NCBI GenBank assembly: GCA_024516155.1
Contig: JAJJXM010000041.1
Span: 520,849-584,848 of the forward strand
Reading direction: 5' to 3'
DNA length: 64,000 nucleotides
Origin: Pyronema omphalodes
Taxonomy: Eukaryota; Ascomycota; Pezizomycetes; Pezizales; Pyronemataceae
The notes beneath the pieces are model-generated. The model made no database searches. It worked only from the letters and a program-made list of their open reading frames with translations, and had not been told where the DNA came from. Positions 1 to 12,108 of the stretch are shown here, piece after piece. Position numbers and translations under genes: made by a program. How positions within the stretch are numbered: position 1 is the stretch's first letter; every line of letters starts with the position of its first letter.

Positions 1-129
1 GAATCACATGGGTTAAACCAGTTCCACAATTCCACTGTGCTTGCTTCGATTTGAAGAAAGAGGTGCAAGGTCTTCCGAGTCCCGTGGCAATTGTCGTAAT
101 GTAGGGGCGAAGATAGGAAGAAAACGTAC

Positions 130-891
130 AGTGCGTCTCAACTTTCCAACAAGAAGTCCCTCCAAGATCTCACGGGCCTCGTCGGAGTGTCCAACATCCT
201 GCAAATCATGCGTTAGCGAGGTGGCTCGTGGTATCGATAGGTAGAGCTTAGCGTCGAGGACAAAAAAAAAGTTGAGACTACAAGACACTTTTCCACAGAT
301 GCGCAGCTCGTGAACTCCAATTCCTGTATCACACCGGAGGAAATTCAAGAGCAATGCTGTTAGAGTGTCTTCCAAGATCTGCCAGGCGTGGCGCCCCTAG
401 CAAAATGCTTTGCTGTCACCCTGCACCCAGGAGAACACCGTGTCATGTAGTCCCCCCAATTTTTGTCGGCAACGTAAAGGTCTTGGATGTGTGGGAAGAA
501 TTCGTTACCTCGAAAGAGTCGGTGGCATCCTGTCCTCCAACATCCATCAAGACCTCCTCTCCACCACTGCGCGGATGTTAGACAGCTTTCAATTTCCGAG
601 AATTCGGGGGTTACGAACGGGTGCTCGTCAACGAAGCTGCCGACGGAGTAGACCTTGTCGTGAATGACCATGAAAAGGTCCTATTAAAAATTTGTTAACC
701 ATTTCCCTTTGAGTAGCTATGGAGGACGTGACAAGGTGTCCTCTCCTCAAGCCAAGTCCAGCCCTACAAGTAGAGAGGTACCTGGGGAGAGAATTGAAGG
801 CGGAAATTGTCACAAAGAAAAGAATTTCAAGTACCTTCTTGGTGTTGTGGGCCTTGACCTCCTCGTAAGTGTACTCCTGAGTGGCGGACAT
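130..891 (-). CDS. CYB5: Cytochrome b5, partial (3' end beyond the left edge)
   Basis: Small heme protein that passes electrons to ER desaturases, sterol enzymes and P450s. Read on the minus strand, four exons join in frame: 891-835, 680-619, 566-509 and 198-130. The joined product has 82 residues and shows the b5 core: EEVKAH near residue 10, VYSVGSFVDEHPGG with axial heme ligand His39, GQDATDSFEDVGHS with the second ligand His63, then EILEGLLVGKLRR. The HPGG motif only appears after the intron 618-567 is removed, which supports the splice model. The intron between 508 and 199 ends after a GCTAAC branch site. A further donor (GTACGT) follows residue 82, so the linker and the expected C-terminal membrane anchor are on a later exon outside the window. 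Start chosen as the first Met of the conserved N-terminus. Exons are unusually small (57-69 nt). Family identity is firm; the ER anchor is inferred. Confidence 0.93.
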
Positions 892-2185
892 TTTTGCTTC
901 GTTTAACTGCGTTTCGGGGTGGTGATTTTTCGTGGTTGAGCGATGGGTTTTAAGAAGTAGAATCGGTTGTCGGGCGGAGGATTCTGATGGGGTGTTAGTG
1001 AATTGTTGGTGGGCTGCCCGAGGAACGCTAAGAAATTAGCGAGGTGAGGCTCAGGAAGGAACACGGGAGCCGCGGTGGCTAGAATGGGTTGATGAAGGGG
1101 GCAGGCACTTGATTCGCGAGGGATGAGTTGGAGCGCTGCTAAAGAGGATGTTTAATTCGAGATGTCTGAGTGGATGAGGGAAAAGATGTACTGAAATCGG
1201 GAATATTTTGCTGTTTTCGTCTGGTGTATTTGATATTATGAATAAGCATAATTGAGGGAAGATTTGTATGCATATATTGTAGTTCCTGACAGTATCTATG
1301 CATCTGTCCTCACCGTCGGGTTGCTCCGTAATCTACACAATTACTTATGCATCTTCACATTGTGGAATCATTCTGAAATTTACACAGTATTCATCCATCT
1401 ACACGCCATCAGCTTATTCTCAAATCTACACAGTAATCTATGCATCTGTCCCCCGATACTTCACTCGCTTCAACGATTTGTGGAATTTTAGCTGCACGTC
1501 AACGGCCAAGATGGGTTATCCTTTCCCTTCACAGCTAAAACTGTCAGTTCACATATCAACTCCGCATACAAATTCGGGTCCACCGGAATAATTCGATACA
1601 CCGCGGCATCGAAAAGTAAATACCGTGATAATTTTATTCCTGCAAACTTGATGGGCTCCCTGCATTCTGCATCAATTCGGATATCCCGCCTTCCGAAACG
1701 CCGTCGGTTTCTCTGAGATGAAATTTGAACGTGTTGCCATGTGGTCTGTGCGAGCGAAACAACTGCCGTTATCAGAGCCGCTTAAATCTTTCTGTTTCTA
1801 CTCAAAATTTCTAATCAGCATTTTTACTTCAACGGCTATGTACATTGAAAGAGAACAAGGAAATAAGCTTCTCAAGCTTCTGTCAAGCTTCTTCTATTCA
1901 ATGCGACGGCTATCCTCCTTTCAGGCACGTGATTTATGCACTCTTTAGTCATGCTCTTCCGTCTTCGTCCAATTGGCTACATTCAACTGCATAGCTGTCC
2001 ACTAAGCACCGAGGCGACACCGACACCGTGACGACCAAAGACCCAACTACCGCATCCATCCATCAAAACAAGCTACATCAAAGCCAAAGCAACCACCGCG
2101 AACACACGACACCGGATCTGTTCAACAACCGCGACACTATAGCCGCAGAGGAACAACTTGACGAGTAGTAGCTTCAATACACGCA
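892..2185. other. Divergent intergenic region with a degenerate repeat
   Basis: Shared 5' region of the divergent cytochrome b5 and ArfGAP genes; no gene seen. Between about 1280 and 1455 there is a degenerate repeat built on variants of atctacacagtaatctatgcatc: atctatgcatctgtcc occurs near 1298 and again near 1438, with weaker copies between. No clear TATA box or other control element could be assigned. Confidence 0.5.
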
Positions 2186-4012
2186 ATGTCGAGACGTCCG
2201 AATGCCGCTGCCGACAAGGCCGCTGCGAATACGGCTGTCATCAAAAATCTACTGAAGCTTCCCGGAAACAAGGTCTGCGCAGATTGTAAACGCAATAAGC
2301 TACCGCGATGGGCTAGTTGGAACCTGGGAATCTTCATCTGTATTAGGTGTGTATAAAGTAGTTTCCAGCAAGGGACCCACAACTGATATGTATAGATGTT
2401 CCGGTATTCATCGTGGAATGGGAACGCATATTTCCAAAGTAAAGTCGGTAGATTTAGACAGTTGGACAGATGAGCAGCTACAGAGTGTAGTCAAGTGGGG
2501 AAACACAAAGGCGAACAAGTATGCCTTCAGTAGTGCTATTCTGGAGCTTCCAAGGTCCACAGCTAACATCTTCAAGATACTGGGAAGCCAACCTCGCCCC
2601 CGGTCACGTCCCCTCCGAAGCCAAAATTGAGAATTTCATCCGTACAAAGTACGAGTCCAAGCGATGGGTAATGGAAGGCGGTATTCCTGATCCTTCAACT
2701 CTTGACGACGAAGATGACGACAATGTGGTACGACCTCCATAATCCCCTCGTCTCCAAAAGCTAAACCTCACAGCCTCTTAAGCAAGTCCAGGAAAAACTG
2801 GAACACCGTAAATCCGCCGGTATCAGCACTCCTCAGCCTGCCGCTCCCGTTGTCTCCAAATCAGCCAATATCAACCTCTTTGATGACGAGCCGATATCTA
2901 CTCCCGTGGCCAAAGCAGCAGCTCCGGCACCAGCCCAACCAACAAAGACTCCCGACTCAGCATCCCTTCTCGGCCTCGACTTCTTTGCCCCTGCCGACTC
3001 ACCTAGCCCTCGCCCAAGCTCCATCATCTCCGACCCAGGCAGTAAGCCCGCCGCCCCTACCGGAAGACCCGACTACAAATCCATCCTATCACTTTATGCA
3101 TCCGCAGCTCCCAGACAACAAATTGTACAGCCGCAGCATTCTCCCACCATGAATTCGTACGGAGTCCAACCAAACTTCTCCTCCCTAAACGACTCCTTCA
3201 ATTCTCTCAGCTTTGGCCAGACTCAAACCGCGACCCCAGCAATCCAGCAGACTGCGCAACCCGCACCTGCCAAACCCTCTCCTTTTGCAAACCTAACCGC
3301 AGGCATGAAGAAATCCGTGGCTGCCCCTCAAGTCAGCAAACCCTCTCCAGGAGGCTTTTTCTCACCACCCAAGACAACCCCTGCCGCCTCCGCCTCCTCC
3401 GGCCTCGGCGACCTCTTCGACTTTGGAACCCCCGCCGCCCCAGCTCAGCCTACCCACTCCCACTCAGCTTCAATGTCTAGCTTATCAGGTATGAGCAGCA
3501 TGTCCTCCGCGGCTCCTACTAGTAGCAACAACGCATTCGCGAACCTAGCTTTCGAAACCAACGCCTGGGTTACTCCCGCTCCCACCACCACCGCTGCAAC
3601 AACCACCAACAGCACTTCGAACAACTGGGGCGGAATGGGGGGTATGAACAGCATGGGCAATATGGGCAACTCATCCCTCTCCTCCACAGCCGCCTGGGGA
3701 GCCCCAGTCATGACCACTCCTGCAATGAACGCATTTGCGAATACCACATCATCTGCCTGGGGATCTTCAAGCACTACTACTACTACTGCGCCAGCAGTCT
3801 CTTCCTTTGCACCAACAAGCCCAGGTAATGTCTGGGGATCAACTGCGACTACTACAGCACCGGCTGCGGCGAGTAAACCAGCGGCATCATTTGCAGATGA
3901 GGAGGACTGGGGAAACTTTAGTAGTGGGACTACGGTGCAGTCTACCCCTGCGCCAGTGAAGGTACAGGCTGGTGGATTTGATGATGATGTTTTTGGGAAT
4001 GTGTGGAAATAG
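2186..4012 (+). CDS. AGE2: ArfGAP domain protein, Age2/SMAP-like
   Basis: GTPase-activating protein for Arf GTPases, acting in coat-vesicle traffic at the Golgi and endosomes. Exons are 2186-2346, 2396-2518, 2577-2727 and 2774-4012, giving 557 residues; introns have GTGTGT, GTATGC and GTACGA donors and AG acceptors, with branch sites such as GCTAAC at 2562. The ArfGAP domain covers residues ~20-135. The zinc site is C31-x2-C34 and C52-x2-C55, followed by GIHRGMG with the arginine finger R60 and then [13 protein letters not shown]. The rest is low-complexity, rich in Pro, Ala, Ser, Thr, Gly-Met and Asn. It carries short acidic aromatic motifs (NLFDDE, GLDFFAP, EEDWGNF and DDDVFGNVW at the C-terminus) that resemble adaptor or clathrin-binding peptides; that role is inferred. 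Start is the ATG just before the conserved N-terminus. Age2/SMAP fits better than Gcs1 because the GAP domain is N-terminal with a long disordered tail. Confidence 0.93.
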
Positions 4013-5198
4013 ATGGGGTTGAAGGTGTGTGGAAGCGGGGGTTGTAGGTTATGAGAAAACGATGGAGTTTTGGAGAGTAGGTTGGGGGAGTAATGTGGCG
4101 GCGGAGGTGACACGATGTTGCGGGAAGGGAAGGAAGAGAGAAGGGAATGGCGAGGAGATAGGAGTGATAATGTCTAGCTACATTGAATTGTACACAGCTT
4201 TAATTAACTTATCAAACAACCTACTATGGGAATTTTATGTGTTAGACAATGTTACTGCTGGGATTCAGATGAAATGATTGGGGGTTTTGGTATGGGTATT
4301 AAGATGAAAATGATGAGGTAGATGATGATGATGATGATGCAGGATGATGTGTTAGTGAGCTTTCTTTTCTCTAGCTTCTTGAAGCTTTTCTTGTAGCTTC
4401 CCTAGTTTTCCTTATAGCCTTTTCGAGCTTTCATGTTGCTTTCCTATGGCTTCTTTAGCTTCTTTAGCTTTCTTAACTTCCTTGAAGTTTATACCCCACT
4501 TTTTTTGAGTCGTTTTCTGGGTAGAAATTTTTGTTCAGTGTTTTTTTACGTGTTTTTTGGGGGGGTTTAAGGGGATTATGGGGTTTTCGTAGATTGTATA
4601 ATGATATGGGTGTGGATGTGTATGAGGACGAAGATATGGGTGTGAGGAGTTTATGGATGTGGTAGAATGCAATGCAGTCAAGTCAAGTGAAGGAACAGTT
4701 TTTAACTTATTTCTTTTTGTATAGAGAGCTCAGAGAGGTTATTATGAATAGTGATGGATTAGCAGGTGTGGGGTAATGAGACTGCTATTGATATTGAAAG
4801 CGTGCCTCTTATATATTTTCTTGGTCATGATATTTTTGTTGTTTTCGTTGTTTATATTTTTGTTGTTTTTCTGGTTTATATTTTTGCTGTTTTTCTGGTT
4901 TGTAGCTTTCTAGTTTATTGGAACTTGGAGATTTTCAGTAAGCCTAGAACAGCAACAGCCGCAACAACAACAATAAGAATAGATTTCCCGGAACATATTG
5001 TCAATCGTTCTGGGTATGTTTTTTTTTTCCATCTCATCATTTAAACGTGATGACCTGCGTGTATATGCAGGTTGATGGATACAACTCTTGTCTTGAACCA
5101 ACCATCAACTATCGTGATCGTTAATCTCCCAATGTACTGATGTTTGATTCTTTTGATTTTTTGATTTCCACTGTGATTTCGACTGTGAGCTGCAATTG

Positions 5199-5491
5199 GT
5201 GTTGTAGGTGTGGTTGTAGTTGTAGTTGTAGTTGTGGTTGTGGTTGTGGTTGTGGTTGTGGTTGTGGTTGTAGTTGTAGTTGTAGTTGTAGTTGTAGTTG
5301 TAGTTGTAGTTGTAGTTGTAGTTGTAGTTGTAGTTGTAGTTGTAGTTGTAGTTGTGGTTGTAGTTGTAGTTGTAGTTGTAGTTGTAGTTGTAGTTGTAGT
5401 TGTAGTTGTAGTTGTAGTTGTAGTTGTAGTTGTAGTTGTAGTTGCAGTTGCAGTTGTAGTTGTAGTTGTAGTTGTAGTTGTAGTTGTAGCT
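5199..5491. repeat. Hexanucleotide microsatellite, (GTTGTA/GTTGTG)n
   Basis: About 290 bp of an almost pure 6-bp tandem repeat, gttgta, with a block of gttgtg near 5230-5270 and a single gttgca pair near 5442. Because 6 is a multiple of 3, two frames stay open, giving artificial poly-Val and Cys-Ser/Cys-Gly peptides; these are not genes. Confidence 0.95.
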
Positions 5492-5778
5492 AACTATAGA
5501 TTACTCCTGTATATGGTATCATAGCCATGGATTCTAGATACTGATTATGCCAACTCTGCTCACGGCTCAGAAAACACGGACGAGATATGACGCAATCATG
5601 ACATATCACTCGATGGTTTTCGTTGCTCATTTTGTATGCAAATGCGCAGCGTTTTTTGCTTTCTTTTTCTTTTGATTTTGTTTTTTTTGGGAAAGGAATG
5701 GTAAAATATGGTTGGTGAGTAGGTGTAATGATGTCATTGATTACTGTTATCGATGTTTCTGGACTTCTATACTTTTGC

Positions 5779-6015
5779 ATTTCAGTATTTCAGTATTTCA
5801 GTATTTCAGTATTTCAGTATTTCAGTATTTCAGTATTTCAGTATTTCAGTATTTCAGTATTTCAGTATTTCAGTATTTCAGTATTTCAGTATTTCAGTAT
5901 TTCAGTATTTCAGTATTTCAGTATTTCAGTATTTCAGTATTTCAGTATTTCAGTATTTCAGTATTTCAGTATTTCAGTATTTCAGTATTTCAGTATTTCA
6001 GTATTTCAGTATTTC
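5779..6015. repeat. Octanucleotide microsatellite, (TTTCAGTA)n
   Basis: About 29 near-perfect copies of tttcagta without visible interruptions. Period 8 leaves three frames open with the same repeating peptide (FQYFSISV), so the 100-146 residue open frames here are repeat artefacts. The purity suggests recent expansion. Confidence 0.96.
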
Positions 6016-6508
6016 TTCACATCCTTTTAAATTTTTTCGCCTCTTCGCCTTTTCACTTCTACCCATCTACTTCCGCCTCAACCCACCTTCTTGCAGTTCT
6101 ACCGCAGCTTTCTTTAGCCATATTCTACGTTGCAGGTTCTCCCTATGACTAGTGTTACATAGCGCCACATTTCATTCCCCGCAGAAACAATCCACTCTCC
6201 CCTCGTTCTCCATTCCCCATGGATACCAACTCGGCTTTTTTAGAGCACTGTTGCACTTGTCATGGATCTATAGCCATGGACGGCAAAGTATATTTCATTA
6301 CGAAAAGATCTTTCCTATATAACTTGAATAGAGCACTCCGATAGACAGGGAGGTGGATAGCCACCTGTCTAAGGAAGATATGGGTACCACTTATATTGCT
6401 TGGTGAAGTGACTATGGGGTTTGGTACGTATATATGTATATATTTTGTCTATATTTTGTCTATATTGCCTAGCCATCTGTATCTCGGTATTCCTATATCC
6501 CCATGTCC

Positions 6509-6606
6509 CATCACCATAATCATCACCATAATCATCACCATAATCATCACCATAATCATCACCATAATCATCACCATAATCATCACCATAATCATCGCCA
6601 TAACCA
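6509..6606. repeat. 12-bp microsatellite, (ATCATCACCATA)n
   Basis: About eight copies of atcatcaccata; the last copy differs (atcatcgccata). Read on the other strand it gives a GDDY repeat in an open frame that has no other gene-like feature. Confidence 0.92.
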
Positions 6607-8833
6607 ACCCCATCAAACCCGCCTACCTCCTTCGATAGATTTACTGCCAATACTCCAACAGAGAATCTTTTAGAATCGCTGACTGCATCTGCCGCTGCCA
6701 CTGTGGATTTCATATCATCAGGTGTCCCCATTACTCAATCTTCATGGGTTACACACAATCCAGCATGTCTTTGTTCCCATTTCTCATGCCCACTTTGCTT
6801 GTGAAAGTACTACGATTCAAGTATGCATACATAAATATCCTAGAGTCCGAGTCGATGTCCGTAGTTACCGATGACACCTGATAGCACCTGATATCCTGAC
6901 ACTTTCCTTTTCCCCGCCCGAGCTGGTGTCTTTATGGTTGCAGAAAAAATCTTTCTGTTAGATAGTAACAGCACAATCATAGCACAATCACAGCACAATC
7001 TCTTCCGGTATCTCCGCTAACCTCCTCCGCGCATCTCTTCCGCCAGTCTCCTCCGCTTCAAAATAACCTCTTTTCCCTTCCTACTTTGAAGTCTAAACAT
7101 AGCCTTTTTGTGCATAGTTATAGAGTTATACTTGTAGGGAACTCCCTTAGAACCAGTATTCACCGGTACTCTGAATCTGGATTTTCTGAGCCAGAAGCCG
7201 GAAGCCAGAGTCGAGTGATGGTTAATGACTGCCGTGATGGTCATACTGCAAGACTGGATTGGAAATGGTGGTCCGATCCGTGACATACCCAGCAGCAAGT
7301 CACGTTTATACCAAATCCCATTTCCATGCCATGCCATCCCATCTCATTCAGTCTCAACTATCCTTATTCATCATTTTGACCGCAAAATTGAAACCCCTCT
7401 ATCGCTATTACTCTCAATAAAACTGATCAATAGTCAAGAATTACCCAGTCAAGAACTCCGGATTGCCAATTAACAAAATCAGGAGGCTAGCAGCACTACC
7501 ATGTTCCAATTTCCCGTTTTTCCGATGATGTAGAGGAGGTAGAGCTTTAACCATTTGAACAGGAAAGTGATTTACTACAACAAAAGCCAAAGAAACCACC
7601 GAAAGAGAACATTCAAACTCCTGGTATTACCCATAAAGCCGTGATTCTCAGCAGACTGAGCATAATGCCCAGCCCATCATTTTACCGCATTTCTTTATAC
7701 TTCCTTTAACGATATCCCTGTCAACTGTCACTATATCCCACTCTCTTTATCTTCATCAACAGAAAAATCATCTTATAACCCCCCCCGACGCTTGCCATCC
7801 ACCCCCACCCTCACCTTCCATGCCAACGCTCACATAACAGAAAATCATCTTCCAAGTTAAAAACCCCCGAATTCGTTCCCTGGAGTGTCAAGCGACGACA
7901 TACCTCTTCCGCTTCACCGCACCCTCTACCACAACCTCCATCTTCCAACCAACTCTAGCATCCTTACCTAACTAATCCCATCACCACCAGCAAGCAACCT
8001 CCATATCTCGCCAACCAGCTAGACTGCTTTCCAAATCTTCCTCCTATTCTATATTCTAGAAGCCGGTACAGTTAAAGAATCAAGCTATATATACCCAGAA
8101 ACAACCAACGCAAACCACGATCGACGGATATGTATGTATTCCAAACCAAACAACGCTACAACATATAGCTACCTGCTGTATAGATGATAGTGGATTCATG
8201 GTTGTTTTGTATATATATATAACATCAAAAGTATACCATACATAATACATCTCTAAACCCAAGCAACATCAAAGTTCCTCTTAATAGCTACATAATGCTT
8301 ATGCTTATGCTGTTCCTTAGAGTCATTTTACAGCCGGAACTGTTTCCTCGAATCGGTGTACTTTCTATAATACATGTTCGATATCACTTCAGTTCATCCA
8401 GGCTTTAAAATTTCACCGCGGTTCACCACAGCGACTTCTTCTAGTGGTAGTAGATTCAAAACCAGTTTCTAGCGTGCGGCTCACGAGGATAGCTTTGTTG
8501 TCTGTATTGTCATCTACGTACATGCACATACATATGCAAACCTTTTATCTTTCCCAGAAGAAAAAAAGAGAGAGAAAAAAAACGAAAAAACCAAGAGGGA
8601 ACAGTCAGTGACTCAGTGTATTTGATTACGCCTTTTACGCTTCATTTTTAGATATCGAGATTATAATCTGTAATCTAGCACTTTTTTACTGCCGTTATAA
8701 CCTACAACATCTTCCTTCTCCTGCATTTTGCCCACACACCAACGCCGAACCCACCAAAATCCTCGATAAACAACATCCATAGCCGTAGTAAAATCTCCTT
8801 TGATATCGCCCCATCCTACCCCACACCCGCCGT

Positions 8834-11800
8834 CTATTCCACCACACCCGCAGCCACCGTGACACCCCTAGCTCTCAATACAACCTTATCACCCGTTTCA
8901 ATTGGCACACCCTGTTCGACCTGGACCATTACTCCTACCCTCGCCAACTCCCCGGCTTTAACAACTCTCGGCCGCTTCTTACTAACCACACCCGTTCCCT
9001 TCTCTACAGTCTCCAAGAGGATCTTAACCTCACCAGGAGCATGTAATCTTCCCTTATGTACATCGACACTCATGGGTAACAAGGTTTCAAACGCAAGTAA
9101 CTTCATCGTCAACTTCTCCTTTGGTTCCAGGGGGAAATTCTTATCACAGATCACATCTCCGACTCTTAGGTGTACCGGGTCGATATTTGCAAGGTTTAGG
9201 ACAACGTTATGACCTGCCACTGCCCATTGCGCTGAGTTTTCGTTGACGGATAGGGATTTGATGGTTGCTAGTTGTTTACTTGGGATACAGAGGACTTCGT
9301 CACCGGCTTGAAGGTGACCGGCGTCGATGCGACCGGAGACGGAAACTGGGTTTTGGATAGAGCCGCGGAAGACGTCGGTTAGAATTAGGCGGAGGGGTTT
9401 GTCGACGGCTCTATCGGCTTCTCCTGTGCTAGTTGCGGTCTCAAGGGCTTCCAAGAAGGTGGGGCCGGAGTACCAAGATGTTAAAGCGGCGGCATTTGAG
9501 TCGGGAGGGTTTATAACGTTGATGCCAGACAATCCTGCAAGAGGAACGAATGTGATGTTTTCCCGCTTGTAACCAGCGTTTAGGGCGAATTGTTCGACCT
9601 GTTGCTGAATCTCTGTGTATCGATCTTGCGACCAGTTTTGGACATCCAACTTATTTATGGCGACGACGAGTTTCTTAACACCTAGGGATCGAAGGAGTAG
9701 GGTGTGCTCTTTGGTTTGACCTTGCCGATGGAAACCAGCTTCGAAGGCATTGGGTGAGGAGTCAATGACCAGGACCGCGAAATCCGCTTGAGATGCTCCA
9801 GCGATCATGTTAGGAATGAAATCAGCGTGTCCCGGTGCGTCAAGGATTGTAAAGTTCGTTTTAGGGGTGCTAAAATGTGAGGTGGCGATGTCGATGGTTA
9901 CACCTCGCTCACGCTCCTCATCCGTAGAGTCCATCACCCATGCCAGTGCAAAGGAGCCTTTGCCTATTTGTTCAGATTCTTTGCGGAATTTCTGGAGTGT
10001 CCGCTCTGATACGGCACCGGTGTCGTAGAGAAGTCGGCCCATCAGAGTGGACTTACCAGCGTCGACGTGGCCTGCGCATGGATTAATACTCGGTTCTGTG
10101 GTGGAACAATGGACATCACAAACCGACTACGACAAAGTTAACAGCTTGCTTTTCGGTGGACTCTTTCCAGGCCTTTAAGACGTCAATTTTATCTTTGTTT
10201 TCCTTTGCGGGAGTCGTGTCGATTCGCATGGCGTCCAAGTCCTTTTCCACCTTCTTGACGTCGGCGTCTGGTGACTTCGCTGCTGCCGGAGCTCCCTTGT
10301 TTAATCCTGCTTAACGCATCAGCAATCCCGTTCAGAAATATCCCATGTCTGGGTAAAATCCGTTAAAGCACGGTACGGACCCTTGCTACCACTTTGAGCT
10401 TGCTGTACGGTGTCATCTGGACTGGGTCCTTTAAATCCCTTTGTCTTTTCCGCAGCTGCACCAAACAATTTGAATCCGTCAGCGACATTATTCGGGGGCT
10501 CTAACATTATGCGGCCTCCAAAGAAGGTACTGGCAAAGAACGAATTTGGAGCAGGAGGTGTTGAAAAAGGAAGCTCCAGTTCCTTAGAGGACTGGGACGG
10601 GGAAAGAGCAGCAGACTCGGGCTTGGTGCCCAATGTTGGTTGGTCAAGGTCCTCCTTAATCCTAGGTTCCTTTCCTGGTGCTGATGGTATCGCTACTGGG
10701 GCTACTGTGGTGGCTACTGGTTCGACCGGACCCGCTGTTCTCGGTATAACAGTGACTGGGGCTTCTGGCGAAAAGGGACAGGTCGCAGAAGCCGTGGGAG
10801 GGGAGGTAGATGGTCGTGATACCGACTTCAACAGAGGAGGTTCCTCTGACTTTGGTGATTTTTTCTGGCTAAGTTTCGAGAGTAACGAAACTGAAGCCTT
10901 CTGGGACTGGGGTTCCGCCGCGGCGGCAGCCTCAGCAGCTGCAGCTTTTGCAGCAGCTGCCTCTTTCCGCTTTCTGGCCAACTCGGCAAGTTTACTAGAA
11001 CCACCGAGAAGTCCAGTTGAGCCTGGTAGTACCGGGGGAGGAATCATCTCTGTTAAACGGTCTTCAGAGACGCCACCCCATGGAGTATCGGCGAAAAAGT
11101 TCGCAAAAAATTCAGAGGAATATGTCGGTGCTGAGGAACCATAAGTGTGAGATGTGTGAGATGTTGCTGACCCGAACCAGAACCCTAGACCTTGACCAAC
11201 CGCTGAGCCCGTGCTATCAAGTACCGCCGCCTTTTTTCAGTAGAGCGCGGACTCGATACAGAGCCGGCTAGTGAGTGGGTGGGGGGTGGAGGTGGGTGGT
11301 AGAGTTGGATTGTAGGTACCTTTTGCTTTGGGCGCAGGAGCTGCGGCGGGTTTGGGCTTTTTGGGCACCAATTTGGCGTATTTATCTGCGGGAGGTCAGT
11401 ACTCTGAAACATAAATCCTCATATATAGTCAGAATCAAGAAGCAAACGGTAATCATACTTAACAAATAGTTAATCGTCTTCTCAACATCAAAGTAGTAGT
11501 AGTACAAGCTTTCTTCGATCTCGGCATCTGTCAAGCCCGGTATCTTCCCTAATACGTCTCGGGTCGCTTTAAGACCGCTCTTCATTTGTGCTAAAACCTG
11601 TGTCAGTTGGATTCCAAGGTATCGTGACTATCGCCGGTGGTCTTGCAACTCGGTAGTGACGGCGGTGCACGGAAGCTCACCTCTCTCTTCGGGTGTCATT
11701 TCTACAAGGTATTAGTTCCCCAACTCTATGCTTATACAACAGTGGTGTAAACATACCCTGCTGCTCTTCCTCCTCCTCGTCATAGTAATCATCTTCCACA

Positions 11801-11902
11801 AACTATCAGCATCCATTGTTCAGGTCGTCGCGAGTTCCGGGGTAGAATGGTCTGGCCGGAGGCAGAGTCGAGCTCACCATCATCGTAATCGTTGCGACCC
11901 AT
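8834..11902 (-). CDS. HBS1: HBS1, eRF3-like GTPase of ribosome rescue (Dom34/Pelota partner)
   Basis: Translational GTPase that works with Dom34/Pelota to split stalled ribosomes in no-go and non-stop decay. Model: exons 11902-11878, 11792-11757, 11701-11681, 11590-11459, 11385-11320, 11184-10381, 10306-10124 and 10071-8834, about 834 residues. N-terminus: MGRNDYDD, an acidic run, then the HBS1-N fold (MKSGL...IPGLTDAEIEESLYYYYFDV...NKYAKLVP). An Ala/Pro-rich linker follows, with a PSPDDTVQQAQ patch I associate with Hbs1/Ski7 proteins. The GTPase has GHVDAGKS (created by joining the last two exons), ERGVTID, DAPGH and NKLD, then two EF1A-like beta barrels. The HBS1-N domain separates it from eRF3. 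The acceptor of the fifth intron (11184) is the least certain: it was chosen because it keeps frame past a stop. The donor at 10380 (GTCCGT) is also weak. All seven introns fall in phase 1. Confidence 0.9.
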
Positions 11903-12108
11903 TGTTGTTGCGTAGAACTGAGGTCCAGATGCCGATAAATTTTGTAGGGCGTAAATATGTTTGGTCGCGGGTAATCTTCTGAAGCTGAGGTTGTGAGGGC
12001 GTTCAAGAGGCTGGAACTAACGATGTCATCGAGGGGTACTGGGTTGTAGTGCGCTAGGTGACTGGTGACCCCGCGCACAGGCGCGTTGCTTGGCACGAGT
12101 GAGGACAT
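11806..12108 (-). other. Upstream open frame overlapping the HBS1 start
   Basis: A 100-codon frame opens at an ATG 206 nt upstream of the HBS1 ATG and runs through it in a different frame, ending inside the first HBS1 intron. If the transcript begins upstream of 12108 this would be an overlapping uORF that could reduce HBS1 translation. It has no recognisable domain and may be chance. Confidence 0.3.

Larger units (their letters stand above)
4013..8833. other. Long intergenic region with microsatellites
   Basis: About 4.8 kb between two gene 3' ends (ArfGAP plus, HBS1 minus). I see no supported gene. It holds the three pure microsatellites listed separately, a short gat/atg triplet run at 4317-4340, and a stretch at 4370-4490 rich in agcttctt/agctttct. 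Open frames here only reflect the periodic repeats. Confidence 0.6.

Noticed and set aside
3445..4113. 222-codon frame antisense to the ArfGAP
   Set aside because: Mirror of the low-complexity C-terminal region; the sense gene with its introns explains the sequence.
5140..6152. Poly-Val, Cys-Ser and FQYFSISV open frames
   Set aside because: Pure consequences of 6-bp and 8-bp tandem repeats; all frames stay open with the same periodic peptide.
10410..11144. 244-codon plus-strand frame opposite HBS1
   Set aside because: Antisense of the Ala/Pro-rich HBS1 linker exon; it has no independent coding signal.
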